NCBI GenBank assembly: GCA_004173415.1
Contig: SEHC01000271.1
Coordinates: 1 to 6,626 of the forward strand
Length of the DNA: 6,626 nucleotides
Origin: Lysobacteraceae bacterium
GTDB taxonomy: Bacteria > Pseudomonadota > Gammaproteobacteria > Xanthomonadales > Xanthomonadaceae
Reading direction: 5' to 3'
The position numbers and the translations under genes are program-made. This document shows, piece after piece, positions 1 to 6,626 of this stretch (position 1 is the stretch's first letter; every line of letters starts with the position of its first letter). The notes under the pieces were generated by a model. The model did no database searches. It was not told the origin of the DNA and saw only the letters and a program-made list of their open reading frames with translations.

Positions 1-55
1 GGCGGGAGGCGCAGCACGGATATGCAAGACTCTGCTCCCCGCACAGGCTCGACGC
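1..55. other. Upstream segment of mnmE, no gene end recognised
   Basis: Fifty-five bases precede the mnmE start. No recognisable end of an upstream gene, terminator or promoter is visible. The mnmE frame is open back to base 2, but N-terminal homology begins only after ATG 56, so the upstream codons are not considered part of the protein. Confidence 0.4.
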
Positions 56-1271
56 ATGAACCACTCAGCTCCCGGCCTAGACCACGCCGATACCATCGTT
101 GCCATCGCCACCGCCGCCGGCGCCGGGGGGGTCGGCATCGTGCGCCTGTCGGGACCCCGTGCCCTGGCCATTGCCCGCGAACTGTGCGGCCGTGGGTTGC
201 GCCCGCGACATGCGCACCACGTGCGCTTCGTCGGCGCCGACGGCGAGGCCATCGACGATGGCATCGCGCTCGGCTTCCCCGGTCCGCGAAGTTTCACCGG
301 CGAGGACGTGGTCGAGCTGCAGGCCCATGGCAGCCCGGTGGTGTTGCAGCAGCTGGTCGCCCGCGCCTGCGCCCTTGGCGCGCGCCATGCCCGGGCGGGC
401 GAATTCAGCGAGCGCGCCTTCCTCAACGGGCGCCTGGACCTGGCCCAGGCCGAGGCCATCGCCGACCTGATCGCGGCCACCGATGCGCGCGCGGCGCGGG
501 CGGCGCGGCGTGCGCTGGAAGGCGTGTTCTCGGATCGGGTCGAGGCGATCGCCAATAGTCTGTCGGCGCTGCGCGTGCACGTGGAGGCGGCGATCGATTT
601 CGCCGACGAGTCACTGGATACGATGGGCGGCGAAGCGGTCAGGCGCCAGCTGGCCGAGGCTTCGGCCCAGCTCGCCGAGCTGCTGGCCGATGCCGAGCGC
701 GGCCGCAAGCTGCGCGACGGCCTGCATGCGGTGATCGTGGGTCCGCCCAACGCCGGCAAGAGTTCTCTGTTGAACGCGCTGGCCGGCAGCGACCGCGCCA
801 TCGTCACCGAGGTCGCCGGCACCACCCGCGACGTGCTGCGCGAAACCGTGCGCCTGGATGGTCTGGAACTGACGCTGGTGGACACCGCGGGCCTGCGCGA
901 GGGCGGCGATGCGATCGAGCGTGAAGGCATGCGCCGGGCCCGGGCCGACAGATGACCCAGCCTCGGTCCAGGTCTCGGCGGTGACCGGCGCAGGACTGGA
1001 TGACCTGCATGCGCGCCTGCGGGCCCTGGCCCTGGGCCACGCCGGCGAAGGCGCACAGGGCGAGTTCTCCGCGCGCGCGCGCCAGGTGGAAGCGCTGGTC
1101 CGGGGCCAAGACCATGCTGATGCGGCAAAGCGTGAACTGGATCACGAAATGCTGGAGCTGGCCGCCGAAGAATTGCGCCTGGCCCATGATGCCTTGGGCG
1201 AGATCACCGGGAAGGTCTCGCCGGATGACATGCTCGGACGCATCTTTTCGACCTTCTGCATCGGCAAATAA
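56..1271 (+). pseudogene. mnmE: tRNA uridine-5-carboxymethylaminomethyl(34) synthesis GTPase MnmE, disrupted by internal deletion and frameshift
   Basis: MnmE (TrmE) works with MnmG to modify the wobble uridine (position 34) of certain tRNAs; it is a cytoplasmic, G-domain-dimerising GTPase. The first frame (56-955, 299 codons) carries the N-terminal folate-binding domain (DTIVAIAT at 12-19, GIVRLSGP at 27-34), the helical region (AGEFSERAFLNG at 114-125) and the start of the G domain: G1 GPPNAGKS at 229-236, G2 TTRD at 256-259, G3 DTAG at 276-279. That frame ends at TGA 953-955. Homology resumes in a different frame, about 957-1271, with the G5-like SAVTGAG, the C-terminal helical domain and the terminal CIGK motif containing the catalytic Cys. 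The segment between, which holds G4 (NKxD), is missing. The whole spans about 405 codons against about 446-454 in the family. The start is ATG 56, with a weak AGG 8 nt upstream. The family call is secure; whether the lesion is real is not. Confidence 0.93.
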
Positions 1272-1355
1272 GCCGGCCGGAGCCGACAAATGCGCTGGCA
1301 TGCTTCATGCTTGGCAGATTCGGGGTTTCCATTGCTTGTCTGGGGAGTAAGAAGA
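1272..1355 (+). other. Intergenic spacer between mnmE and the lipoprotein gene
   Basis: This 84-bp spacer holds GGGAG (1342-1346), the ribosome-binding site of the lipoprotein gene. TTGGCA at 1311-1316 resembles a -35 box, but the correctly spaced -10 position (GCTTGT) is poor, so no promoter is called. CATGCT occurs twice in tandem-like fashion near 1298-1311. No U-tailed hairpin follows mnmE, so read-through from mnmE into the lipoprotein gene is likely. Confidence 0.4.
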
Positions 1356-2294
1356 ATGTCTTTTGCCACGATTTCGAAGAAGTCGCGCTGGTTGGCGCTT
1401 TCGTTGCTGGTCGCGCTGGCGGCCTGCTCCAAGGACGAACAGTCCGGGGCCGCCGCACCTGCCGCGACGCCTGCGGCCACCGTCGCCGCGCCGCCGGCAC
1501 CGGCGGTCTCGGCCCAGGTCCAGGCGATGGGCGCGGACGAACTGCGCGGCGCCGCGACCAAGGCCCTGGGTGAGAACCGCATCTACGCCCCGGGCGGCGA
1601 CAACGCCATGGAGTACTACCTGGCCCTGCGCGACAAGCTGCCCAATGACCCGGCCGTGGCCAGCGCCCTGACCGACCTGATGCCGTACACCCTGATCGCC
1701 ACCGAGCAGAGCATCGCCCGCGAGGATTTCGCCGAAGCCCAGCGCCTTTCGGCCCTGATCGAGAAGGCCGACGCCAAGGCGCCGGCGCTGCCGCGGCTGA
1801 AGCAGAGCATCGCCACCGCCCAGCAGGCGGTCGCCCAGCGTGCGGTCACCGATGAGAAGACCAAGGCCGAGACCGATGCCCAGGCCAAGCTGCTGGAAGC
1901 CCAGCGCGTGACCCAGCAGGCCGAACAGCAGCGCGCCGCCGCCGCGGCGCTGGTCACCCAGCAGCAGGAAGCGGCCCGCGCCGCCGAGGCCGAGCGGGTC
2001 GCCACCGCCCAGCGTGAAGCGGCCGCCGCCGCCCAGCGCGAGGCCGCTGCGCGCGCGCCCGCCACCGCTGCCCCGGCCACGACCACCGCCGCCCGCCCGG
2101 CCGCAAGCGCCGCGCCTGCGCTGCGCCTGGTCAGCTCGCCGGCACCGAAGTACCCGCCCGAGGCGCTGCGCGCCGGCACCAGCGGCGAAGTGCTGGTCGA
2201 GATCACCATCGGCGCTTCGCCGGGGCTTCCACCGCCCAAAGAAAAAGGCCGGCCTCGCAGCCGGCCTTTTTTTTGTGCGCTCTCGCGATGCTAG
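1356..2294 (+). pseudogene. Lipoprotein with TonB-like C-terminal domain, 3'-truncated
   Basis: The start ATG 1356 has GGGAG 9 nt upstream. Residues 1-24 form a lipoprotein signal: basic SKKSR, a hydrophobic stretch, then lipobox LAAC with Cys24. Ser at +2 suggests outer-membrane sorting. A helical, TPR-like part follows (about 68-150, with GGDNAMEYY at 80-88), then an Ala/Gln/Glu-rich probable coiled coil (about 155-233), a Pro/Ala linker (about 234-255) and the opening of a TonB_C domain (APKYPPEALRAGTSGEVLVE at 263-282). Homology stops near residue 286 (base 2213). The last 26 codons run through the terminator hairpin and stop at TAG 2292-2294, inside the 3' end of the convergent permease gene. 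A complete TonB_C domain needs roughly 60 more residues. Xanthomonad genes of this kind are often annotated as energy transducer TonB; the lipid anchor argues against a classical TonB role. Function unknown. Confidence 0.8.
2242..2274. terminator. Bidirectional Rho-independent terminator
   Basis: A perfect 7-bp stem GGCCGGC (2247-2253) / GCCGGCC (2260-2266) encloses the 6-nt loop CTCGCA. It is followed by eight T on the + strand (2267-2274) and preceded by five A (2242-2246), which give a U-tract for transcripts coming from the - strand. The A and T tracts can extend the stem by 5 bp. It lies 16 bp past the natB stop codon and so can serve both convergent units. The reading frame of the + strand lipoprotein gene passes straight through it, which supports the view that this gene has lost its natural end. 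Confidence 0.95.
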
Positions 2295-3332
2295 CCGGAG
2301 ATCGCCAGCTGTTCCTGCTGGTAGCGCCGGGTCGCGGCGAACCACAGGATCGCCGCCAGGCCGAAGCCGGCCGCCAGGTACAGCGCCCACTGCTGGGCGC
2401 TGACCACTTCGCCGCGCACGACCTTGAGGATCAGCTGGTTCTGGGCGAGGAACGGCACCGCGAACTGCCACATCTGCGTCTTCACCGGGTTCACCAGCAG
2501 GACGATGGTCGGCAGCATCGGCAACAACATCAGCCAGGTCATGTGGCTCTGCGCTTCCTTCATGCTCTTGGCCGAAGCCGCCAGGTAAGTCAGCAGGGTG
2601 GTGCCGATGAACACCATCGGCAGCAGGATCAGGACCAGCTTGGCGATCGCCAGGAAGCTCACTTCCATCTGCCGCCCCACCGTGGGTGAAAGCAGCGCGC
2701 CGAGCTTGAAGGCCAGCAGGGTCAGCAGCAGCGAGACCAGGGCCAGCAGGCAGGCCGCGGCGATCTTGCCGCTGACGATCGCGCCGCGTGGCGCCGGCGT
2801 GGCCAGCAAGGGCTCCAGCGACTGGCGCTCGCGCTCGCCGGCGGTCGCGTCCAGGATCAGCGCGGCGCCGCCGAGGAAGGCGCTGATGATCAGGAAGTAG
2901 GGGAGGATGAAGGACAGCATGCGTCCGCGCTGGGCTTCGGGCGTGGCCAGGTCGGTGCGCCGGATCTGGATCGCGGTGGCGGTCCCGGGGCTGACCCCGC
3001 GCGCGAGCAGGCGCAGTGAACCGGTCTGGCCGCCATAGGCCGAGAGCAGGCCCTGCAATCGCTGCACCGGGATCTGCGCATCCTGGCGCGTACTGTCCTG
3101 GATGATCTCCAGCGGCGCGGGCAGGCTCTTGCGCCATTGCGCGGGGAAGTCCGGACCGATGCGCAGGACCACGTCGACGTCCTGGTTGGCGATGGCCGCG
3201 TTGATGTCGCGCGGCGGCGCCTTGACCACCACGTTCTGGCCTTCCAGCCAGGCGATCAGGTTGGGCGCGTGCTCGCGACCGACCACGGGCAGTTCCGCGC
3301 ATGACGGTGAACATGGCACGGAGCGATTTCAT
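2291..3332 (-). pseudogene. natB: ABC-2 type permease, NatB-like, with 5' deletion and frameshift
   Basis: This is the membrane subunit expected to pair with the adjacent NatA-like ATPase; B. subtilis NatAB is an ATP-driven Na+ exporter, but the substrate here is unproven. ATG 3332 follows GAGGGA at an 8-nt spacing and overlaps the natA stop as ATGA. Twelve codons (MKSLRAMFTVMR) are in frame; homology then jumps to another frame at about 3296-3300 with ELPVVGREHAPNL and continues to TAG 2293-2291. The remainder holds a periplasmic region, the ABC-2 motif GERERQSLEPLLATP (about 2839-2795) and five predicted membrane helices (near 2906-2845, 2784-2690, 2660-2580, 2540-2490, 2390-2335). The segment normally encoding the first helix is absent: about 346 codons remain, against roughly 390-400 expected. 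A GTG at 3319 could start a 342-aa product in the second frame, but it would lack helix 1. The family call is firm and the symbol tentative. Confidence 0.85.
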
Positions 3333-4075
3333 GCGAGCAGTCCCTCTTCCGAGCCGATGGCCTTGACGAATGCGTCCTCTAGATTCTCCTCGCCGGTCTG
3401 CGCGCGCAGCTCGTCGGCGGTACCGGAGGCGACGACCTGGCCCCGGGCGATGATCACGATGCGGTCGCAGAGCGCGGCGACCTCCTGCATGATGTGGCTG
3501 GAGAACACCACGCAGCGTCCCTCCGAGCGCAGCTGCTTGAGGAATTCGCGCAGCCCGCGTGTGGTCATCACGTCCAGGCCGTTGGTCGGCTCGTCCAGGA
3601 TCACGTTGCGCGGGTCGTGGACCAGGGCGCGCGCGATCGCGGTCTTGGTGCGCTGGCCCTGGGAGAACCCCTCGGTCCGCCGGTCGAGGAAATCCTCCAT
3701 GTTCAGGGCGCGCGCCATGCGTTCGGTGCGCGCGGCGATGGTCGCCGCGTCCAGGCCGTGCAACTGGCCGAAGTAGGCGATGTTCTCGCGCGCGGTGAGC
3801 CGCTTGTACACGCCGCGCGCGTCGGGCAGCACGCCCAGCGCGCGCCGCACCGCCTCCGCGTCGCCGGCCACGTCGATGCCGTCGACCAGGACGCGGCCGG
3901 CATCGGGCTTCATCAGCGTGTAGAGCATGCGCAGCGTGGTGGTCTTGCCGGCGCCGTTGGGCCCCAGCAGGCCGGTGATCTCGCCGTCGCGCGCCTCGAA
4001 GCTGACGCCGTCCACGGCCTTCACCGTGACCTTCTTGGCGGTGAAGGATTTATGCAGGTCGTCTACGAGGATCAT
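3329..4075 (-). CDS. natA: ABC transporter ATP-binding protein, NatA-like
   Basis: A cytoplasmic ATPase subunit of 248 residues, the usual size, which powers the neighbouring ABC-2 permease. The motifs are complete: Walker A GPNGAGKT at 38-45, signature FSQGQ at 137-141 (a variant of LSGGQ seen in NatA-type proteins), Walker B VILDEP at 158-163, D-loop GLD at 166-168 and switch His194 in SSHIM. The C-terminus has the NLEDAFVKAIG segment common in this subfamily. ATG 4075 is chosen because it overlaps the peptidase stop as ATGA and has GGGA a few bases upstream; an in-frame ATG at 4084 would add three residues (MGT). The stop overlaps the natB start in the same way, so translation of peptidase, ATPase and permease is probably coupled. 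The gene shows no damage. Na+ export is inferred from B. subtilis NatA only; drug or other ion export is possible. Confidence 0.92.
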   Translation of the reverse strand: MILVDDLHKSFTAKKVTVKAVDGVSFEARDGEITGLLGPNGAGKTTTLRMLYTLMKPDAGRVLVDGIDVAGDAEAVRRALGVLPDARGVYKRLTARENIAYFGQLHGLDAATIAARTERMARALNMEDFLDRRTEGFSQGQRTKTAIARALVHDPRNVILDEPTNGLDVMTTRGLREFLKQLRSEGRCVVFSSHIMQEVAALCDRIVIIARGQVVASGTADELRAQTGEENLEDAFVKAIGSEEGLLA

Positions 4076-5535
4076 GGTTCCCATCCATAAAAACCGGTGA
4101 ACGGCGGGGTGTAGGCCAGCTTGTCCAGGCACTTGGCATCCAGCGCCCTGGCATCGGAGGTGTCGATGAACTGCGCCATCAGCCTGGGCATGCAGCCGAT
4201 GCCGATGACGTTGTGGCCCTGGCCGCGCAGGACCAGGTGGCGGCCCTTCGACAGGGTCTTCAACACCGCATCGCCGTAGCGCGACGGCGTCACCGGATCG
4301 AACTCGCCCGACAGCAGCAACGCGGGCACGGCGGTCTTCAACGGCGCGCGGAAGCCGGCGGGACGCACGCCCTTGGGCCACGCCGCGCACTGCGCAACCA
4401 GGTAGGTGGAGAAATCGTTCCCCAGCAGGGTGCCTTCGTCGGCCGGGTTCGCCTTCAGCTCGCTGCCGTCCTCGGTGCAGATCACCGACAGCTGCATGCC
4501 GATGTTGATGCTGTCGGCCATCTGTTCGCCCAGCATCTTGGACAGCGACATCAGCGCGTCGTAACGGCCGTTGGCGGCTTCGTTCAACTGCAGCGGGAGC
4601 AAGGACGAGGCCAGCGGCATGTAGGCGTACATGCGCACCAGGCCGGCCACCAGCTGCGGGGTAAGTCGCTCCTGGCGGCCTTCGCCGGTGATGCCGTCGC
4701 GATAGGTGACCAGCGGCGGATCGGTGGCCAGCCTGGCCATCAGCACGCGCAGCTTCTCGCGCGGATTGCCGAAGCGCTGCACGCAGGTCGGGGTCTTGGC
4801 GCAGAGCGCGAACTGCAGGTCCAGCGCATCCTCCAGGTTGCGCGCGAACTCGTTGCCCAGGACCAGCGAATTGGGCGCCACGCCGTCCAGCACGATCGTC
4901 CGCGTGCTGGCCGGGTAACGGGCCGCGTACTGCTGGGCCACGCGCGTGCCATAGGAGATGCCGACCAGGTTGACCTGCGGCGCACCGATCGCCTTGCGCA
5001 CCAGCTCCAGGTCCTGGATCGCCTCGGTGGTGCCGTAGAAGCGCGGGTCGGCGCGGCCGGACAGCGCGGCCAGGCAGCGACCGGTGTACTCGCCCGCGGC
5101 CTGCGGCGTCGCCAGTTCGTTCCCGTCGTAGGGCTCCTTGCAGGACAGCGCGTTGGACCCGCCCGTACCGCGCTGGTCGACCAGGATCAGGTGGCGCTTC
5201 TTGCGCACTTCGTCGAAGGCGTTGGCGGCCTGCGGGTAGCTTTCGGTCGCCGACTGGCCGGGGCCGCCGGCCAGCATGAACACCGGATCGGGCTCGGCCG
5301 CGTCATCGCGGGCAGCGGGGATCCAGGCGATCTTCAGCCCGATCCTGCGCCCGGTCGGTGCGGCCGGATTCTCCGGCACCTGCAACACCGCGCACTGCGC
5401 CGGGATGGCGGTGCCGGAAAACGGCGTGCTCAGGGAGCAGGCCTTGAAATCGAGCGAGCCCAGCTTGCGTGCCTGCGCTTGGGGAGCGCAGGCGACGGCC
5501 AGCAGGGCGGCGGTGGCGATCAGTACTCGACGCAT
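4072..5535 (-). CDS. Secreted alpha/beta-hydrolase, S33/TAP-like peptidase
   Basis: The 487-residue product belongs to the alpha/beta-hydrolase fold with a TAP-like C-terminal domain, as in S33 proline-iminopeptidase and tripeptidyl-aminopeptidase relatives that release short N-terminal units from peptides. An N-terminal signal is visible (MRRVLIATAALLAVACAPQAQA). Cleavage after AQA at 20-22 suits signal peptidase I; Cys16 in AVAC is only a weak lipobox. The oxyanion-loop motif GGPGQSA lies at 90-96, VDQRGTGGS at 119-127, the nucleophile elbow GISYG puts Ser at 194, Asp413 sits in GEFDPVTP and His441 in GQGHN. Several Cys (33, 48, 132, 154, 245, 251, 353, 383, 448, 469) fit an extracytoplasmic protein with disulfides. 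ATG 5535 has CGGAGA a short distance upstream. It is first of three genes joined by ATGA overlaps to natA and natB. Substrate unknown. Confidence 0.88.
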   Translation of the reverse strand: MRRVLIATAALLAVACAPQAQARKLGSLDFKACSLSTPFSGTAIPAQCAVLQVPENPAAPTGRRIGLKIAWIPAARDDAAEPDPVFMLAGGPGQSATESYPQAANAFDEVRKKRHLILVDQRGTGGSNALSCKEPYDGNELATPQAAGEYTGRCLAALSGRADPRFYGTTEAIQDLELVRKAIGAPQVNLVGISYGTRVAQQYAARYPASTRTIVLDGVAPNSLVLGNEFARNLEDALDLQFALCAKTPTCVQRFGNPREKLRVLMARLATDPPLVTYRDGITGEGRQERLTPQLVAGLVRMYAYMPLASSLLPLQLNEAANGRYDALMSLSKMLGEQMADSINIGMQLSVICTEDGSELKANPADEGTLLGNDFSTYLVAQCAAWPKGVRPAGFRAPLKTAVPALLLSGEFDPVTPSRYGDAVLKTLSKGRHLVLRGQGHNVIGIGCMPRLMAQFIDTSDARALDAKCLDKLAYTPPFTGFYGWEP

Positions 5536-5627
5536 GGCGTCTCCGTTCGGGCGGTCTTCTCGACCCTTATGTTGTCACGACGCAGGCGCAGGGCGAATGT
5601 GACATTGGACACTGCGGTCCGCGCGCC
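5536..5627 (-). promoter_or_regulatory. Leader region of the peptidase-natAB operon with two short palindromes
   Basis: This 92-bp gap separates the M50-type gene from the peptidase gene on the same strand. It contains a perfect 11-bp palindrome AATGT-G-ACATT (5596-5606) and a near-perfect one GTTGTCACGAC (5571-5581, one mismatched pair), centred 25 bp apart and sharing the core TGTCAC in opposite orientation. A possible -10 CATAAG lies at 5571-5566 on the - strand, but no convincing -35 is placed correctly. The ribosome-binding site CGGAGA precedes ATG 5535. No terminator is visible after the M50-type gene, so co-transcription from upstream is also possible. The regulatory role is inference. 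Confidence 0.3.
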
Positions 5628-6626
5628 TCAGGTCGCGGCGGCGGACGGCGCGTCCTGCAGCGCGTTTCGCAGCGCGTCGATCTGGTCGCGCGACAGCAGG
5701 GCGAAGCCGGGGTCCATGCTCTGCCGCAGGCGGCTGTCGGCCTGCGCCAGCGATCGCTGGGCACCGGCCTGGTCGCCACGCAGCGCGGCGAGCGCGGCTT
5801 CGGCGAAGTGTCGTCGCGAGGCGTCGACGATCCCGCCTCGCGCGCGCTCCAGCCACCGCGCGGCTTCGACCGGGTCATGGCGCTGGAGGGCCGCATGCAG
5901 CGCCAGTTCGATCGCGATGCCCTGGCGGAATCCTTCCGGATAACCTTCCAGCGCCGCTTCCATCTTCCGCAGCCACGCGCCTGCGGCATCCACCTCGTCC
6001 CGATCCAGGTCGCGGGCATAGGCGTAGAACCAGGCGCCCATGTCGGTCAGCACCTCGCTTCCGTCGGCGGCGTCGAGCACCTGGCGCAGGGTGTCGGCAT
6101 CCAGATCGCGCGGGCGCGTGCCGGCCATGCTCATGCCCATCAGCGCGGTGAGGCGCGCACGCCGCTCGACACCGGGGCCGCCGCGGCGGTACGCCAGCCA
6201 CTGCATGCCGTCGCTCATGAAGCCGCCGGCGCGGAAGGGCAGTGCGGTGACGATGAAGATGACCGATGAGAGCGCGCCGATGATCAGTCCGTACGCGGAG
6301 ACGCGGCCGCCGGCCAGCGCCATCACCGCGAAGCCGCCGAGGGCCAGCAACAGGCTCGCGAGCGGCCCGCCCAGCACCATCGGCTTCATCTGCGCGGCCA
6401 GAGGTCGTTGCGGGTCGGGCATCGCCGCGGCCAGTCCGCCGAGCGTGCCGAGGTTGAAGAACCAGCGGAAGCGGATGCCTTCGCCGCCGCCCACCCAACC
6501 GAACGGACCGACCACATACAGCAGGAACCGCATGCCCTGGCGCAGGCCCATCAGCAGGTGGCCGGCCTCGTGCACCGCGATCACCGCCAGCACCAGGAGG
6601 GGCAGCGCGAGCAGGTCCCAGGCGGA
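5628..6626 (-). CDS. M50-type membrane zinc metallopeptidase, 5' end outside window
   Basis: The frame is open to the window edge (base 6626), so the N-terminus is missing; 332 residues are visible. A GTG at 6593 is not the likely start, because the hydrophobic run continues upstream of it (WDLLALPLLVLAVIAV). Numbering from the first visible residue, HEAGH at 19-23 is the HExxH zinc motif at the end of a membrane helix. GGPLASLLLALGG (86-98) resembles the central GPxxN/S motif of site-2 proteases. A further helix near 112-128 is followed by FMSDG, where Asp139 sits about where M50 enzymes carry the third zinc ligand. The C-terminal part (about 155-332) is soluble, helical, Ala/Arg-rich and TPR-like, not the PDZ or CBS domain of characterised site-2 proteases. 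Activity is inferred from motifs; substrate unknown. It ends 92 bp before the peptidase gene. Confidence 0.8.
   Translation of the reverse strand, partial: SAWDLLALPLLVLAVIAVHEAGHLLMGLRQGMRFLLYVVGPFGWVGGGEGIRFRWFFNLGTLGGLAAAMPDPQRPLAAQMKPMVLGGPLASLLLALGGFAVMALAGGRVSAYGLIIGALSSVIFIVTALPFRAGGFMSDGMQWLAYRRGGPGVERRARLTALMGMSMAGTRPRDLDADTLRQVLDAADGSEVLTDMGAWFYAYARDLDRDEVDAAGAWLRKMEAALEGYPEGFRQGIAIELALHAALQRHDPVEAARWLERARGGIVDASRRHFAEAALAALRGDQAGAQRSLAQADSRLRQSMDPGFALLSRDQIDALRNALQDAPSAAAT

Noticed and set aside
22..558. 178-codon + strand frame overlapping the start of mnmE
   Set aside because: Arg/Pro-rich shadow of mnmE in another frame without recognisable motifs.
941..975. Programmed ribosomal frameshift in mnmE
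   Set aside because: A frameshift alone would not restore the missing G4 segment, and no slippery heptamer with a downstream structure is evident.
1311..1339. Sigma-70 promoter upstream of the lipoprotein gene
   Set aside because: TTGGCA is acceptable as a -35, but the hexamer 17 bp downstream (GCTTGT) is not a credible -10.
1305..3332. 675-codon open frame on the - strand starting at the natB ATG
   Set aside because: After the first 12 natB codons it reads Arg/Gly/Pro-rich low-complexity sequence out of frame with natB and antisense to the lipoprotein gene. It stays open only because stop codons are rare at this GC content.
5598..5613. CRP/Clp-type site (TGTGA-N6-TCACA)
   Set aside because: The left half TGTGA is present but the right half reads ACACT, which does not match the consensus.
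5536..5627. Small RNA or riboswitch in the leader of the peptidase gene
   Set aside because: No extended pairing or terminator-like hairpin is visible in the 92-bp gap.
4213..5943. 576-codon open frame on the + strand
   Set aside because: It is antisense to the peptidase and M50-type genes, rich in Arg/Gln/Gly/His with no domain motif; the opposite strand has complete catalytic motifs.

Overview
The window is high-GC DNA with bacterial gene organisation. The genes look most like those of a gammaproteobacterium of the Xanthomonadaceae/Lysobacteraceae type (Stenotrophomonas, Lysobacter, Pseudoxanthomonas). This rests on mnmE followed by a lipobox-bearing protein with a TonB-like C-terminus, a NatA/NatB-type ABC transporter behind a secreted S33 peptidase, and strong GC skew at third codon positions. 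The placement is inference; no rRNA or other marker gene is present.

Layout. On the + strand lie mnmE (56-1271, broken) and a lipoprotein with a TonB-like C-terminus (1356-2294, 3' end broken). They converge on a bidirectional Rho-independent terminator at 2242-2274. On the - strand, reading right to left, are a 5'-partial M50-type membrane metallopeptidase (6626-5628), a 92-bp gap with two short palindromes, a secreted alpha/beta-hydrolase peptidase (5535-4072), a natA-like ABC ATPase (4075-3329) and a natB-like ABC-2 permease (3332-2291, broken near its 5' end). The last three genes are joined by two ATGA stop/start overlaps and look like one translationally coupled operon ending at the shared terminator.

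The most notable feature is a cluster of three lesions within about 2.4 kb. mnmE loses the segment carrying the G4 (NKxD) motif and changes frame. The TonB-like domain stops partway and the reading frame runs through the terminator. natB keeps its first 12 codons, then loses the segment expected to hold its first membrane helix and changes frame. In each case the flanking coding sequence is well preserved, so the events are either very recent or errors of sequencing or assembly. The right-hand part (about 3340-6626) shows no such damage.

I found no mobile element, CRISPR array, RNA gene or clearly new system. The longest stretch without a gene is under 100 bases.
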